Shown one piece after another: positions 34,007-45,724 of a stretch of DNA of 64,000 nucleotides. A program made the translations under genes and the position numbers. The notes below the pieces were generated by a model. That model was not told where the DNA came from, made no database searches, and saw only the letters and a program-made list of their open reading frames with translations. Origin of the DNA: Carettochelys insculpta (Eukaryota; Chordata; Testudines; Carettochelyidae); the NCBI RefSeq assembly GCF_033958435.1, contig NC_134137.1, positions 111,982,501 to 112,046,500 on the forward strand, in the 5' to 3' direction. Positions within the stretch are counted from its first letter, which is position 1, and every line of letters starts with the position of its first letter.

Positions 34007-34441
34007 GGCTATGTCTACACTAGCCCCAAACTTCAAAATGGCCACGCAAATGGCCATTTCGAAGTTTACTAATGAAGCGCTGAAATGCATATTCAGCGCT
34101 TCATTAGCATGCGGGCGGCCAAGGCACTTCAAAATTGATGCGCCTCGCCGCCGCGCGGCTCGTCCAGACGAGGCTCCTTTTCGAAAGGACCCCGCCTACT
34201 TTGAACTCCCCTTATTCCCATCAGCTCATGGGAATAAGGGGACTTCGAAGTAGGCGGGGTCCTTTCGAAAAGGACCCCCGTTGGGATGAGCCGCGCAGCA
34301 GCGAGGCGCGTCAATTTCGAAGTGCCGCGGCCGCCCGCATGCTAATGAAGCGCTGAATATGTATTTCAGCACTTCATTAGTAAACTTCAAAATGGCCATT
34401 TGCGTGGCCATTTCGAAGTTTGGGACTCGTGTAGACATGGC
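34007..34441. mobile_element. Hairpin MITE of the TTCGAA family
   Basis: A palindrome with ends GGCTATGTCTACACTAGCCC and the inverted GTGTAGACATGGC. The arms share GCCATTTCGAAGTTTACTAA, GCGCTGAA and TTTTCGAAAGGACC, with a centre at about 34222 around ATCAGCTCATGGGAAT. It is nearly identical in layout to 16250-16683. I could not read a clean target duplication. Confidence 0.9.
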
Positions 34442-34442
34442 T

Positions 34443-35267
34443 GCGAGGTCCAGTGGTGAGGTCAACTGTTGGAAAGTGGAGAAAAGTCCGTGAAATGTTA
34501 CAATAACCAGGAACAACAAACATTGACAGAAAAGGGATGAAAAGAAGACAGATTGCATTTGGATTAGTTCAAACAAACAGGCCTACTCATGTAGACTGTT
34601 TTAAGAATGTGGCTTGTTAACAGAAAGGGTCTGGAATTGGAAATCCATGGAATTAAATGTGAATATCATAAATTATGCCTAATCGATGAACAAAACACTC
34701 AAGAGGAAAGGCCATTCCCAACCATTGCCTGCACTTTGGGATCCTTTTAAAAACAGGGTATTGAGGATTAAACTAGCTTTCAGGAAATTCCTTAAAGCAA
34801 AAGATAACAAGCTTTTGCTTTGTCTCACCTCAGAAAGTCTGTCCTTCCTGAGTGCATCTTGATCATATCTGTACCAGGACACTGGGGAGACCATCACTAT
34901 TAGATAAATGAGGAACCCAGACTAATATATATGTGAGATTCTGCTCTATCTTTCCTTAATGTGTGTGCTGTTTACTGCACCCCACCCCCAATTCCCCTCA
35001 GTCATATCTCTTGCCTCGGTTGATTTTTCTGCTGAGATCAACCACATTGCACAATATCAGCTTGATGGCTTGAGACAGCTCACCCTGCTCTGCTCTGCTC
35101 AGCCTTTGAAAGTCCAGTAGCAGAGAAGAACCTGACCTAAGCAACCAGATGATGCCCATATGTGAGGGGCAAGGAAGGAAGTGAACCAGGGTCCAGAGCA
35201 ATAGCTGTCATGGCTGGTTTGCCAACCAAGAGCATCTGTCCCTGTCTGAGAATTATTGTGCCTCTTA
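34443..35267. other. Unique stretch
   Basis: No gene or repeat recognised. Confidence 0.4.
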
Positions 35268-35403
35268 GGCTGTGTCTACACTAGAAAGCTCTTTCAAAAG
35301 ATTTTTCGAAAGAAGGGGGCTCTTTCAAAAGATCCCGCAGAGCATCTACACACAAAAAACGTTCTTTCGAAAGTGAATCCAAAGCACGACACTCCTTTCA
35401 ATA

Positions 35404-36558
35404 GTAACAGAGAGGGAGTCATACTAGTCTATATACTACCAAAACAAAAAGCAGTCAAGTAGCACTTTAAAAACTAGCAAAATAATTTCTTGGGTGAGCT
35501 TTCGTGGAACAGACCCACTTCTTCAGACCATAGCCAGACTAGAACAGATTCAATATTTAAGGCGCAGAGAACCAAAAACAGTAATCAAGGAGGACAAATC
35601 AGAAAAAAAAATGATCAAGATGATCAAATCAGAATACTCACAGACCAGCTACTCCAAGATCAGGCCAAAAAAGCCAAGAACAGAACACCACTGGTCATCA
35701 CCTACAGCCTCCAACTCAGACCACTGCAACGAATTATTAAAGACCTACAACCTATCCTTATCAGGATGCCACACTCCTGAAGGCCCTAGGTGACATTCCT
35801 GTTCTCTCCTACAGACAAACTCCCAACCTTATGAGGATCCTCACCAACAGCCACAGTCTATACCCCAGGAATACCAGTCCTGGAACCTGTCCTTGCAACA
35901 AAGCCCTCTGCCAGCTTTGTTCACATATCTTCTCTGGAAATACCATCACTGGACCTGAACAGGTTACTCACAGAATCACAGGCACTTTCTCATGCTCCTC
36001 AACTAACATCATATATGCCATCATGTGCCAACAATACCCAGATGCTTTGTATGTTGGACAGACTTCTAACTCCCTTAGACAAAGGGCTAATGGGCACAAA
36101 ACAGAAATCAAAACACTCCAGATCCACAAACCAGTTAGTCAACATTTTAATGAAGTGGACCATTCTGTTCATGACTTAAGAGTATGTGTTACTGAAAAAA
36201 AATTTTTGCACCACTATTCAAAAGGAAACAGCTGAATTGTCTTTTATATTCAAATTTGGCACATTAACATGTGGTTTGAACTGGGATGTGAATTTTCTGA
36301 GTCACTATAGGGGCTTGTCTGCATACGTGGCTTAATCTAATTCATGACCTTCACCCCACCCACCCCTCCACTCTCTGATTTGCTCACCTTGATCATTTTT
36401 TTCTGATTTGTCCTCCTTGATTACTCTTTTTCGTTCTCTGTGCCTTAAATATTGAGTCTGTTCTGGTCTGGCTGTGGTCTGCAGAAGTGGGTCTGTCCCA
36501 CGAAAGCTCACCTAATAAATTATTTTGCTAGTCTTTAAAGTGCTACTTGACTGCTTTT
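35404..36558 (+). mobile_element. PLE with inverted tail at head, 11-bp target duplication
   Basis: The element starts with about 170 bp of its own tail in reverse (GTAACAGAGAG to beyond TCTTCAGACC at 35520-35529), enters a truncated RT/GIY-YIG ORF on plus, and ends with the direct tail (GTGGGTCTGTCCCAC at 36487-36501, CTACTTGACTGCTTTTT). TCCTTTCAATA flanks both sides (35393-35403 and 36559-36569). Inverted or tandem terminal repeats are a known PLE feature. Confidence 0.9.
35640..36310 (+). pseudogene. PLE RT C-terminus and GIY-YIG endonuclease (broken)
   Basis: The frame first gives the RT end (NRTPLVITYSLQLRPLQRII at about 35676-35735). After a stop near 35778 and frame changes comes the nuclease: CNKALCQLC cysteine cluster, NIIYAIMC, ALYVGQTSNSLRQRANGHK (YVG in place of YIG) and SQHFNEVDHSVHDL. 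It shifts again near 36200, where an A-run has expanded. The whole frame is 5'-truncated and inactive. Confidence 0.8.
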
Positions 36559-36872
36559 TCCTTTCAATACTGTTCTTCCTCTCCTGTTTCAGGAAAAGCA
36601 CCCTCTTTCACAATCTTCTTTTGAAAGGAAATGTGTAGACGCTCTGCAATGCCCTTCTTTCAAAACAGCAGTCCTTATGGTGCCTGATTTTTCAGTCCTT
36701 CTCCCATTTTTTGAAAGGGTGGGGGTTGTGCAGGTGCTCTCTTTTGAAAGAGAGGATCACTCTTTCAGTCTGCTCTTTTTGTATGTGGATACACTCTTTC
36801 AAAAGGCGTCCTTTCAGAAGAGGTCTTCTGGAAGAGCTTCTTTTGAAAGATGTCTGTAGTGTAGATGTAGCC

Positions 36873-39800
36873 TTGTAGTGTGAGAATATTAATATAAAGC
36901 CATATTTTTCCCACTTTTACTTTCTTATCTCTTCTCCCCTCTGTCCATGTTGTAAAAGGCAGGAAAAGCAACCACCTTTCATAGTGGTCCACTCAAAATT
37001 CAACAGCAGAACTAAGCTTTACTTCCCCACAAGAAAGGACTGGATAAAAGAGAAAAGAAAAAAAAAGAGCGATTCTAATGGCTATCTCGAGGTAGTTTGA
37101 TTAATTTTAATTATTTTTGTTTTGTTTTGATCTTTGGCATAAACACTCCATTTTAATTTGGAAATGCTTTGTTTATTTGTAGTTAGCCTTCTCTTGTTTA
37201 TTCTGATCAATACATTTCCAAAGTCTGGTATCAATTTTATAGTATATTTTTGGTGGAACTAAGCAGCCTGTGACAAACTTACCTTAACCTCTTTGCTTGT
37301 CAAAGTTCACTTACTGCACCAGAATTAGCTCAGCTACTACCATTAGTGCCTGTAAAATTAATTGAGGGCAGAGAGGATCAATTTAGGGCCAGTTTAACAG
37401 CTAGGATATTTGTCTGGAACTCAGTAGATGTGGGTCCAGTTCCTACCTCAGGTTTGCACTGATGTGATCTTTGGCCAAGTCAGTTAGACTCAGATTCTCA
37501 AAGGTATTTTGTCACCTAACTCCTCTTGGATCTGAGCCTTAAAGCTTGATCCAAATCCAATTAAAGTCAATGATAAAACTCACATTGCCATCAATAGACC
37601 ATTAATCTTTCATTTTTCTATCTGTAAAATGAAAACATTTCTCCACTTTACAAGGATTTTGGGAGGAGCTCGGAGACTACAGTGCTGAGGGCCATGGATG
37701 CAAAAAAGATGAGAATTGATATGTTCATGTTGGTTTCTTGAATACCAAAGATTAAGTATGATTTAAAATAATCCTTCTTTAAAAGTACAATATACTGTCT
37801 ACATGACATGCAGTCAAATAAAAAAAAGAAGTTTCACCTGCTTTGTGTTCTCCTAACAATTGTTATGATTTTACAAGTCCAATTTTTCTATTTTTTAGAA
37901 AGCTTTTCTCTTACTGGGTTGCTGGCAGTTTGCCAACAGAAAAAACTGGAGAAAGTCACCATTCAGGGTAAACTAGGAACTGAGTCTATACAAAATAAAA
38001 ATCAAATAGAGAAAGCCAACAAATGAAACACAGAGAAATAGATATGCTTCCCTCATTTCTTTCATTTACAATTTCATTGATTAGAATACCAGGCTAAAAT
38101 AAATACATAAAAAGATTACAGTTGTTTTATTTTAAAGTTGTTTAACCCTTTAAGCACACAAATTGATGATAAACTTAAAGCAAGATGATTAGCCTGTAAG
38201 CAGAGTGCCTGGTAGAACTTTTTCATGTCTTTGTATAACCACAATTCTCAAATTAATTATTGGATTATATTAAGTAAAGCAAGTTACCTGTCTGATATGT
38301 CATTAAGTATAAAATATATGCTGGGAAGGTCTGTGCACCTATGGGCATAGAGTATTTTAGAAGGCAGGTAGGCTATTAAAATCTAAAAAAGAATACGTAT
38401 ATTTTTCTGTTTGCAGCTCATTTGATAATTTTCAAGGATATGTGGTACAGAAGTTTCAAATGTATATCAAATGTAACTGTGATATTTTACAGGGAAATGT
38501 AGTAATAAAGAATTCAGAGAAATATAGGAAATACAAATCCATTATCAGATTTAGACATCAGCTGTTGTTGGTAGTTTTCTTCAGAGGTCTATTCAAGTTA
38601 TGTTTTCAATTTACGTTCAGTTTTCCCTATCCCCACTTGAGGCCCCATGCTTACATCCATAAGCTTTTACCACAAAAAGGGTATGATAGCACAGTAGCTT
38701 TCCCTCAAAACGCCACAGCCTATTTAATATCCAGTACATACTTACCAGATGTTTCTTCTGAACTTTGAGAGGCCAGCTCAGTGGCAGGTTTTCTGAGTCT
38801 TGCCTTAAGTTTCAACTATCCATCTGTGCCGGTATTGTTTTGAGAGACCCTTTTTTTTTTTTTTTTGGTTCACAAAAATCCACTTTAACAAAAAGCAAAT
38901 GTGTGACAAGTCTCTTGCAAAGAGTACAATTCTGAGCTCATTCAAAGAGGTTACTTGCAAATGTTGGTTTGAAGAAATGAAAATGGCCGAGAGTAACTTC
39001 TAATGGACTTGCTGAAGTCATACTATATTGTGCAGATTTGTCTTGAATTAAAAAGAAAATAAGACAACCCTCCACCCACTAGGCACGAAATAATAAGCAG
39101 GAGACAGTGACTTAGTGCCACTTACAGTTATTGTTCAGGAGGTTACACACCCTCAGCAGATTCCTACATTCAGAGCTATGAAAGTGTGATATTAACTATG
39201 ATTTTTATAACTATAGGAGGAAGTTTGCTACTGAGGGTAAAATTTGGATCTTTGTTACAATCCTGTAAATCTGAAATATCTCCACTGAGATTTTCTAGAT
39301 ATACTCCACAGTCACAAGGCTGAAGCTCAAACCAGAATTGGTCTCAAAGCATATATAACAATAATTCTGAACATCAGCAAATACTGAATACTCGTCCATG
39401 AGGAAGATAAGTAAATCTCCATTTTGCATCGGTAGATATTGAAACAGCAATTAGCTGACAGACACAAGGTCACACAATGTCACTGATAGCAATGGGAATT
39501 GTAACCTGATGCCAGCTGGCTTGTCACTCTCATGACATGCTCCCAATCTTAATTTGTAGTTGCTGGTTTGCCAGGGTGTGCATGGATAAGTGTGGCAAAT
39601 ACATTTACAAAGATCATGTGCCTTAAGTGCTGAGGCTGACAATCGAAATTTAACATTGTATTTTTTTTAATTCCCATCATCTGTCACTTACAAGTTTATT
39701 GCCAACTGCCTTTAACCAACGAAACTGGCAATGTATACATTTTTGGTTTGGACTTGCAGCTGATAAAAAGACATGCTGCACCACAAGCCCACACCCTGAT

Positions 39801-40364
39801 TTCATGGGAAGACAGTCTGCCTAGCAAACTGAAGTTATTCATTGTAATTGCTACCCAGGGACAACATGGAGGATGTGCTGTGAAAGCGTCTGTCTTCAGT
39901 TTTGTCCAAGTAATCACCAAATGAAAAACATTGCCTGCACTAAGATGGGACAAAATTGTGTTGGAAATTGTTACCCCAGATGTTCGAAAGGAAGACTAAA
40001 CTCTCTTAAGCAAATTTTAAAAAGGAGTTGAAGAACAAGAGTAAATGCTATCACAATTATAGAGGTTCATTGAAGATAAGATACAAGATACTTACGATAC
40101 AACTACATGACTTCTCCAGTGTGGACAATGGAATTCTTGCTTGTTATTTTAATTGCCTAGCTGGAAATGTTTGAAAACAGAAAAGCAAAAACAAATATCA
40201 CGGGTGCACTCAGCTGAGGCTGTCTGAGTTGTTTGATAGACATTATCTTGTCCATTTGGATAAAATGATTATTTTTGCCTAAGGCGAGCTGAAACCGATG
40301 GTTTTTCCAGGACTACCAACAGGAAAATTAAGCAACATATCTAAACACGGGTCTAGACACTTAC
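36873..40364. other. Long unique AT-rich stretch
   Basis: No gene recognised over 3.5 kb. Trace of an old MITE at 37490-37585 (TTCTCAAAGGTATTT, AATTAAAGTCAATG) and a T-rich run at 38850-38867. Segments 37080-37300 and 38050-38330 are AT-rich and repeat-free and may include conserved non-coding DNA. Confidence 0.4.
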
Positions 40365-40774
40365 GCTGTGTCCACACATGCACAAAATGTTGAAATAAGC
40401 GGCCTCTTTCAAAAGAATGAGAGGAGTGTCCACATGTGCAATGCCCTCTTTGGAAAAAATCGAAGGAACGGGGTGCAGATGTCGAAATCTGAACTCCAGT
40501 CCTGTATCAGGAAGATTGTTCCCTTTTGAAAAACTAAATTGAAAGGGTACTTTTGTAGACACTCCACATCCTGCTGTTTTGAAAGAGGGGTCCACCATGA
40601 CACCAGTCAGCCAGAGTGCAGGGCCACTCCAGCCGGCAGCCGAGGAGCTCTATAATCTCTGCATCCGGCAGCCTTAAAGCAGCAAGCGCGCAGGAACCCC
40701 GTGGAAGGAAGCTGAGAGCATTCTAGGAGGATCTCCTGCGTGTGCTCCAGCCCCACGCTCCCAGCACCGAAACC

Positions 40775-41331
40775 ATGGCAAGTAGCCAGCTCCCCCAGGA
40801 GCCCCATGGCCTTCCTTCTGAACCCCCACAGGGCTCCCAGGGTTCTGGGTGGTGGGGGAGAAAAAGGGCCCTTTCTTGGGCAGGGCAGGAGCTGTGGGAC
40901 CTCCTGAGCCTCTGGAAGGAGGAGGAGGTTCTTCATGAGATGGGGCTGAAGCGGCACAATGCTGCAGTCTTCGGCTGCCTTACTCAGGGCCTCTTTACCA
41001 GAGGCCACCCGGAGCATACCACAGAACAGATATGCTCCAAGGTGAAAGAGCAGCTGCAGGGCTATGCCTAAGCCAAGGACCAGGCTGACCCTACTTCCAG
41101 GAGCTTTGGGTCATCCTGGGGCCCCAGGACAGTTCCCCACCCCCAGCGCTTCTAGACACATCTGCTGACAAGCCACAGCCAGAGGCGGAGGAGCAGCCCA
41201 GACCAGGGACACGGGAAGGTGAGGGCACCACTGAGTGGTCGAGTGAGGAGTGGGACCTCCCCAACTCCATCCCCTGCTGCTCATCCAGCCAGGCGTCTGG
41301 GAGCCGGTCATCCCCGAACATCATAGAGTGA
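40775..41331 (+). pseudogene. Myb/SANT-like DNA-binding protein of Harbinger, exon 1
   Basis: This is the second protein of PIF/Harbinger elements, which helps the transposase reach the nucleus and the element ends. ATG at 40775 has a good Kozak context (ACCATGG), and MASSQL is shared with the start of the 55 kb gene. The trihelix region reads LSWAGQELWDLLSLWKEEEV, HNAAVFGCLTQGLFTRGHPEHTTEQICSKVKE. A stop at 41069 replaces the expected arginine codon after GYA, and a frameshift follows. The shifted frame then continues YFQELWVILGPQDSSPPPAL to a stop at about 41331. Exon 2 starts at 41788. Confidence 0.75.
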
Positions 41332-41787
41332 CATGGAGGGACACGCACCAGCTTTGTTGAGTGGGGGCAACGCACCATCCAGCCGGCTGCATACAGGACC
41401 AGTGGTCCCAGGCCACACACATGCCAGACCACCGTGGTATGCAGCACCCGGTGCCTGCCCATTAGCAATGCCCAGCACCCGCTGCCAGTAGACAGGACCA
41501 CAAGCCACACACAGGGCAGTGGCCAGTCAGTGCTGGACAGCACCCAGGCACCACACACCACAGGCTGGGAAGTCTCACCAGCATGAGAGGCCCCCAGACT
41601 CATCTCCATCAGATGGAATGCCCAGCCTGTGGGGGGGTGCCTTGTGGGGGAGCAGATGCCTCAGGAGGGTGGTTGGTGCCCCATGGGGGGGAGGGCACCC
41701 CATAGGGAGACCATGGGGGGTGGGCCGTGGCCAGACCTCCCCCCAGCCATGGCACATTACTGACATGCTGTCTCCCTCTCCTTGCAG

Positions 41788-42170
41788 CTGCACCAACTGT
41801 GGTCCGGGAGAGCCCAGCACCATTGCTCATTCCCAAGAGCCCCCTGGCAGATGCTGGAAGCAGCCAGGCACCACCCCACACCGTGTGCCATTGGAGCTGC
41901 AGTTGGAGGGCCTACTGCTGGGCAGAGGAGCACCCAGCCAGCCAACGCCAGGCTGAGGTGGCTAAGCAGCACCTGTGGCTTGCGGCAGATGAGCTGGAGT
42001 GGTGGAGGGTGGCATGGGGGAGCCTGCTGCACACCCTGGAGGGCATTGGCCAGATGCTCCAGCAGCATGTGGCCTATGTTGCCTGCCTCCCAGCCCCGCC
42101 ACCCCCATCTCTCCCCACTGAGCCCCTCTATCCCCTGCCTCCCTGGGCGCAGGGTCCCCGGCTGGGAGGA
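41788..42170 (+). pseudogene. Myb/SANT-like protein of Harbinger, exon 2
   Basis: Preceded by a strong acceptor (TCTCCCTCTCCTTGCAG ending 41787). The frame reads PTVVRESPAPLLIPKSPLAD and then a helical, coiled-coil-like stretch RQAEVAKQHLWLAADELEWW...LHTLEGIGQMLQQHV, where oligomerisation is expected in this family, and ends in a proline-rich tail. The matching exon in the other element lies at 54086-53600 on minus with the same kind of acceptor. Confidence 0.6.
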
Positions 42171-42424
42171 GAGGTTGCAGGGAAGAGAGGTTGTGGGGAG
42201 CACCAGCAGGTAAGGCCAAGAGGGGCTCGGTGGGGGCAGTGGGAGCAGGCGTGGTAGGGAGCAGGGGGAGATGTGCTGTAGTGCAGGAGTGGCGGGCTGT
42301 CTGTCCCTCCACAGCCCAGGCCAGGCCTGTCCCCTGCCCCCTCCTATCCTGCCCCCTGCAGCCAGGGGCTCCTCTCGCCCCACCCCACCCCACACGTGGT
42401 GGATGCATGACCCTGCCCTGCCGT

Positions 42425-42893
42425 ACCTCCATAAGTATGGCCCTAACAGTGGCCTGCCCACCCTGAACTGTTGTGCCATGGAGCAGAAGGAGTCACGGGT
42501 GGTCAGTTTCCATATGGCAATCATGACCCATTTTTCCAGGGTGAGGCCTGGCCGCATGCAGGTGTCCTGGTGCTGGAGTGCAGGGGTAAGCCAGTGGCAG
42601 ATCTCCTCGAAGGTCTGTCTCAACATGTGGAAGTTCTGCAGCCACCTTTCCTCACCCCACTCCGCCAGCACCAGGTGCTTCCACCAGTCACTGCTGCTGG
42701 AGTGGGTCCAGAGGTGCTGGGGCACCTGGGGGAAACCAAGTGGTGCCCTGGGCGGGTGGGGGCTTATGGCCCCAGGGGACTGCCCAGCCACGCAAGTACA
42801 TTGGATGCAGTTGTGGCAACAGTGCAGAGCATTGACAGCAGGATCTCCAGGATGAGGGTGTCCTCCTGCAGGAGCTGCTGCTGTGCCTCCATC
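42425..42893 (-). pseudogene. Harbinger transposase exon 1 (frameshifted)
   Basis: Sense reading starts MEAQQQLLQEDTLILEILLS, then shifts frame into LWTHSSSSDWWKHLVLAEWG, ERWLQNFHMLRQTFEEICHW and EKWVMIAIWKLTTRDSFCSM, QFRVGR. This is the helix-rich N-terminal region of Harbinger transposases, aligned with the exon at 51783-52259. A second shift lies just before the donor. A long chance extension makes a 461-codon open frame here that mixes exon, intron and opposite-strand DNA. It should not be taken as one protein. Confidence 0.75.
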
Positions 42894-43192
42894 CTGGAGC
42901 ACAAGTGGGATGTGCCGGCCTAGGACATTTAATGGAGTGGCTGGCTGTGGCCCTGGAAGGGCTTGTTGGCCATGGGATCCTGTCCACTGTGTTTCCTGCC
43001 TCCCTTCTTTCAAAGGAGGGTTTGGAGCCCTGTGGACGCTCCCTTTCGAAAGACCACAGCAGCACTTCGAAAGGGCAGGTCTATCTGTCAAGCTGCTAAT
43101 GACATGCAGTTGCTCCCTTTCAACGGCCACTATTTTGACCACTAAATGTTGATTTTTGCCCTCTTTAAGGGGTGCTTAGGTGTAGACCCAGC

Positions 43193-43534
43193 TGTATTCT
43201 TTGAGGAGAATTTCACCATAGGAAATGAAGCCTTTTCAAAGCCATGGGAGAAAAAAAGACAAATTCTTTCATTATTCTTCACTAATTATATAGACTTAAA
43301 TAGCAAACTCTGTGTACAATGGTGGGGTAATTTAGAGCAAGACAACTTTTGTACAAAAAACAAAACTTATCATGATTATCATTTATCATCCATCATTAGC
43401 AAAATGGAACTTACTAAAAGGCCACATTCTACATTGCTATAATTAACGGTTATGCCACAGAGAAATTGCCCCTACTTCCTCTTAAAAACATCAAACTGTG
43501 GAATCCTTCTCAAATCTTTGTGATCAGAGAGATG
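43193..43534. other. AT-rich spacer
   Basis: Nothing recognised between the Harbinger right end and the PLE. Confidence 0.4.
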
Positions 43535-43599
43535 TTTTTCCTTTGTCTAGTAACAGAGAGATAGCCGTGCTAGTCTATACACTACCAAAACAAAAACAC

Positions 43600-44230
43600 T
43601 ACCAACAGCTCCCAACTCAAACCACTGCAACGCATTATTAAAGACCTACAACCTATCCTCACTCAGGATGCCACACTCCAGAAGGCCCTACCTAGGTGAC
43701 AGGCCTGTTCTTTCGTACAGACAACCTCCCAACCTTATTAGGATTCTCACCAACAGCCACAGATATGCTGGTATACCACAGGAATACCAATCCAGGAACT
43801 TTTCCTTGCAACAAGGCCCATTGCCAACTTTGTCCACATATCTATTCTGGAGATACCATCACTGGACCTAACCAGGTTATTCACAGAATCATGGGCACAT
43901 TCTCATGCTCCTCAACTAACGTCATGTATGACATCATGTGCCAACAATGCCCACATGCTTTGTATATTGGACAGACTTCAAACTCTGTTAGACAAAGAAT
44001 TAACGGGCATAAAACAGACATAAAAAACACTCCTGATTCACAAACCTGTCAGTCAGCTCTTTAGTGGAGTGGGCCATTCTGTTAGTGACCTGAAAGTCTG
44101 TGTTTTACTGAAAAGGAACTTTCACAGTCATTTGGAAAGAGGCTGCAGAACAATTTTATGTTCAAATTGGACACATTAACACGTGGTTTGAACCGAGATG
44201 GCAATTTTTTAGCTCATTATAGGGGCTCTT
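43600..44230 (+). pseudogene. PLE RT end and GIY-YIG endonuclease (broken)
   Basis: The open piece 43696-44064 carries the CNKAHCQLC cysteine cluster, NVMYDIMC, ALYIGQTSNSVRQRINGHK and then goes out of frame near 44040. The decayed end LKVCVLLKR lies at about 44090-44120. The YIG motif and the following arginine are intact, but the RT core is missing and several frame breaks exist. Confidence 0.8.
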
Positions 44231-44395
44231 TTACATACTTTGATTTATGTAATTCTTGATTCCATGCCCTCAGTTCTGCCCCTCTGCTGTCTGATTTGCT
44301 CACCTTGATAATAATTTTTCTGATTTGTCAACCTTGATTACTATTTTTGGTTCTCTGTGCCTTAAATATTGAGTCTGTTCTGGTCTGGCTATGCT

Positions 44396-44436
44396 CTGAA
44401 GAAGTGGGTCTGTCCCATGAAAGCTCATCATCTAAC
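44396..44436 (+). ncRNA. Hammerhead-ribozyme-like motif in PLE tail
   Basis: CTGAAGA (44396-44402), an extra A, GTGGG-TCTGT-CCCAT (44404-44418) and GAAA (44419-44422), then GCTCATCATCTA. The order fits hammerhead core boxes with a 5-bp stem II, the last pair being G-U in RNA. Stem III would be 2 bp and stem I was not found. Confidence 0.4.
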
Positions 44437-44739
44437 AAACTATTTTGTTAGTCTTTAAAGTGCTACTGGACTGCTTTTTAATTTTTCCTTTGTGGTTGTT
44501 ATATTCACTGGATTAGTCCCTGGCTCCTACCAAACTCACAATTTTAAAAAAAAAAATATTGTATTATTTTGAGAAACATACCCGAGTTGGACTCTTCTCT
44601 TGCCATCAGGCAGTGAAATAAAAAGATTCCTTTATGCTTTTAACATACACAACTGGTGATATTTTCTCTCCTAAAAGTTGCAAAGGTTTAATTTACTTAG
44701 GACTATTCCCTGGTAGTAACAAACTCTTGCAAGTATTCT

Positions 44740-45420
44740 TCCGAGAAGCATATAAAATACTGATGTTGATAATTGCTGAACAAAATGATGGAAGTTACCT
44801 GAGCACAATAGGCTGCTAAATGCCGCACTGCCTTAATTGCACCTTTGTGCTAATTAGAATATCCCTGGAAATAAAAAAAAATGTAACAAACTAATCCCAT
44901 GAAGCAATTAAGAATTAGCTCCTTAATGTCTCTTCCATATCACATTTCTTTCTGGCTTTGATTTTGCAATATATGCGGTTTAAAAAAACAATTTTTCTCT
45001 CTGTCAGGCTTTGTAATTATTCTCCCATTGTATTATTTTTTTTTAAGTTCTTAGGTGTTGTGCTCTGAAAGCATGTAAAAGTTTATTTTCTGTCCTCCAA
45101 ACTGCAAAAGGGAAAGACTTAAAGTCACCATCTTAAATCAATAGCAGGCATTTGCAAATGGAGACATCCTGTGTGGCCAATTGGAATTGTTTTAATAACC
45201 CCAAGGATGATTCTGAAAGTCCCCAGTGACCATCTGGAGAAATGTTTAGTTTTCGCTAAAGCAATTTTACCTACTTTCCTACTGGCTGGCCTTCTCACAA
45301 GCATGTATTGCAGGCTCTTTTTTGTTTGCGTCGAATATTTTGATGTATTGAAAGTAGCTTTGAATGGACAATATGCATAAATCGGCAAAGCTCAGTTACA
45401 GGGAGAAACTGTGGAAAATG
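44740..45420. other. Candidate conserved non-coding region
   Basis: About 680 bp without repeat wording, rich in homeodomain-type and other compact motifs (GTGCTAATTAGAATATCC, GAAGCAATTAAGAATTAGC, TTTGTAATTATTCTCCC, TGGCCAATTGGAATTG). It contrasts with the decayed repeats around it. There is no open frame of note. This is inference from texture only. Confidence 0.3.
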
Positions 45421-45724
45421 TACAGTCAGTTGTGCCTGTGACACAGAAAATATGGTCAGCCTAATTTTTCAGTAATATCTGCCAAGTGAATAGTGTTTGT
45501 CCTCACTTCCCTCCCTGCCCCCATACCCAATGTTTTCTTCAAGTATTCCTCTACCATGCTGTTTGATTGTATGTGTCCTAAGGTATAGCGCATTTTTGTT
45601 CAGGTCAGTAGCAGACAAGCCTTTGTAACTCATGCCAGAATTGTGCTTGGGCTGAAAAGCAATGAATGTATTTGCATTGTGTGTTTGGGTCACTTTTGAC
45701 CTAAGAGCACAATTTCCACATCCT

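Larger units (their letters stand above)
35268..36872. mobile_element. MITE split by a PLE
   Basis: The outer ends GGCTGTGTCTACACTAG and the inverted AGTGTAGATGTAGCC match the MITE at 45725, including GATCCCGCAGAGCAT and the TTTCAGGAAA block. The flanks are TTA and TTG. The inserted PLE occupies about 35404-36558. Confidence 0.85.
40365..43192. mobile_element. Two-gene Harbinger element lacking the DDE exon
   Basis: Ends GCTGTGTCCACACATGCAC and the inverted TAGGTGTAGACCCAGC. A Myb/SANT-like gene runs on plus from 40775, and a transposase exon 1 runs on minus from about 42893 to 42425. A splice-donor-like GTACGG follows that exon, but in place of the expected catalytic exon the sequence runs straight into the 3' end of the Myb gene, so about 0.6 kb or more is missing. 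The copy could at best supply the DNA-binding partner, and even that frame is broken. Confidence 0.8.
43547..44481 (+). mobile_element. PLE with inverted tail stub, 12-bp target duplication
   Basis: Begins with a stub of about 45 bp of inverted tail (GTAACAGAGAG...AACAAAAAC), then enters a truncated RT/GIY-YIG ORF and ends with a direct tail up to TACTGGACTGCTTTTTA. TTTTTCCTTTGT flanks both ends (43535-43546 and 44482-44493). Confidence 0.9.

Noticed and set aside
41757..43142. 461-codon open frame on minus as one protein
   Set aside because: It mixes shifted transposase exon 1, intron-like DNA and the reverse of the Myb exon. Only the 42425-42893 part has family signatures.
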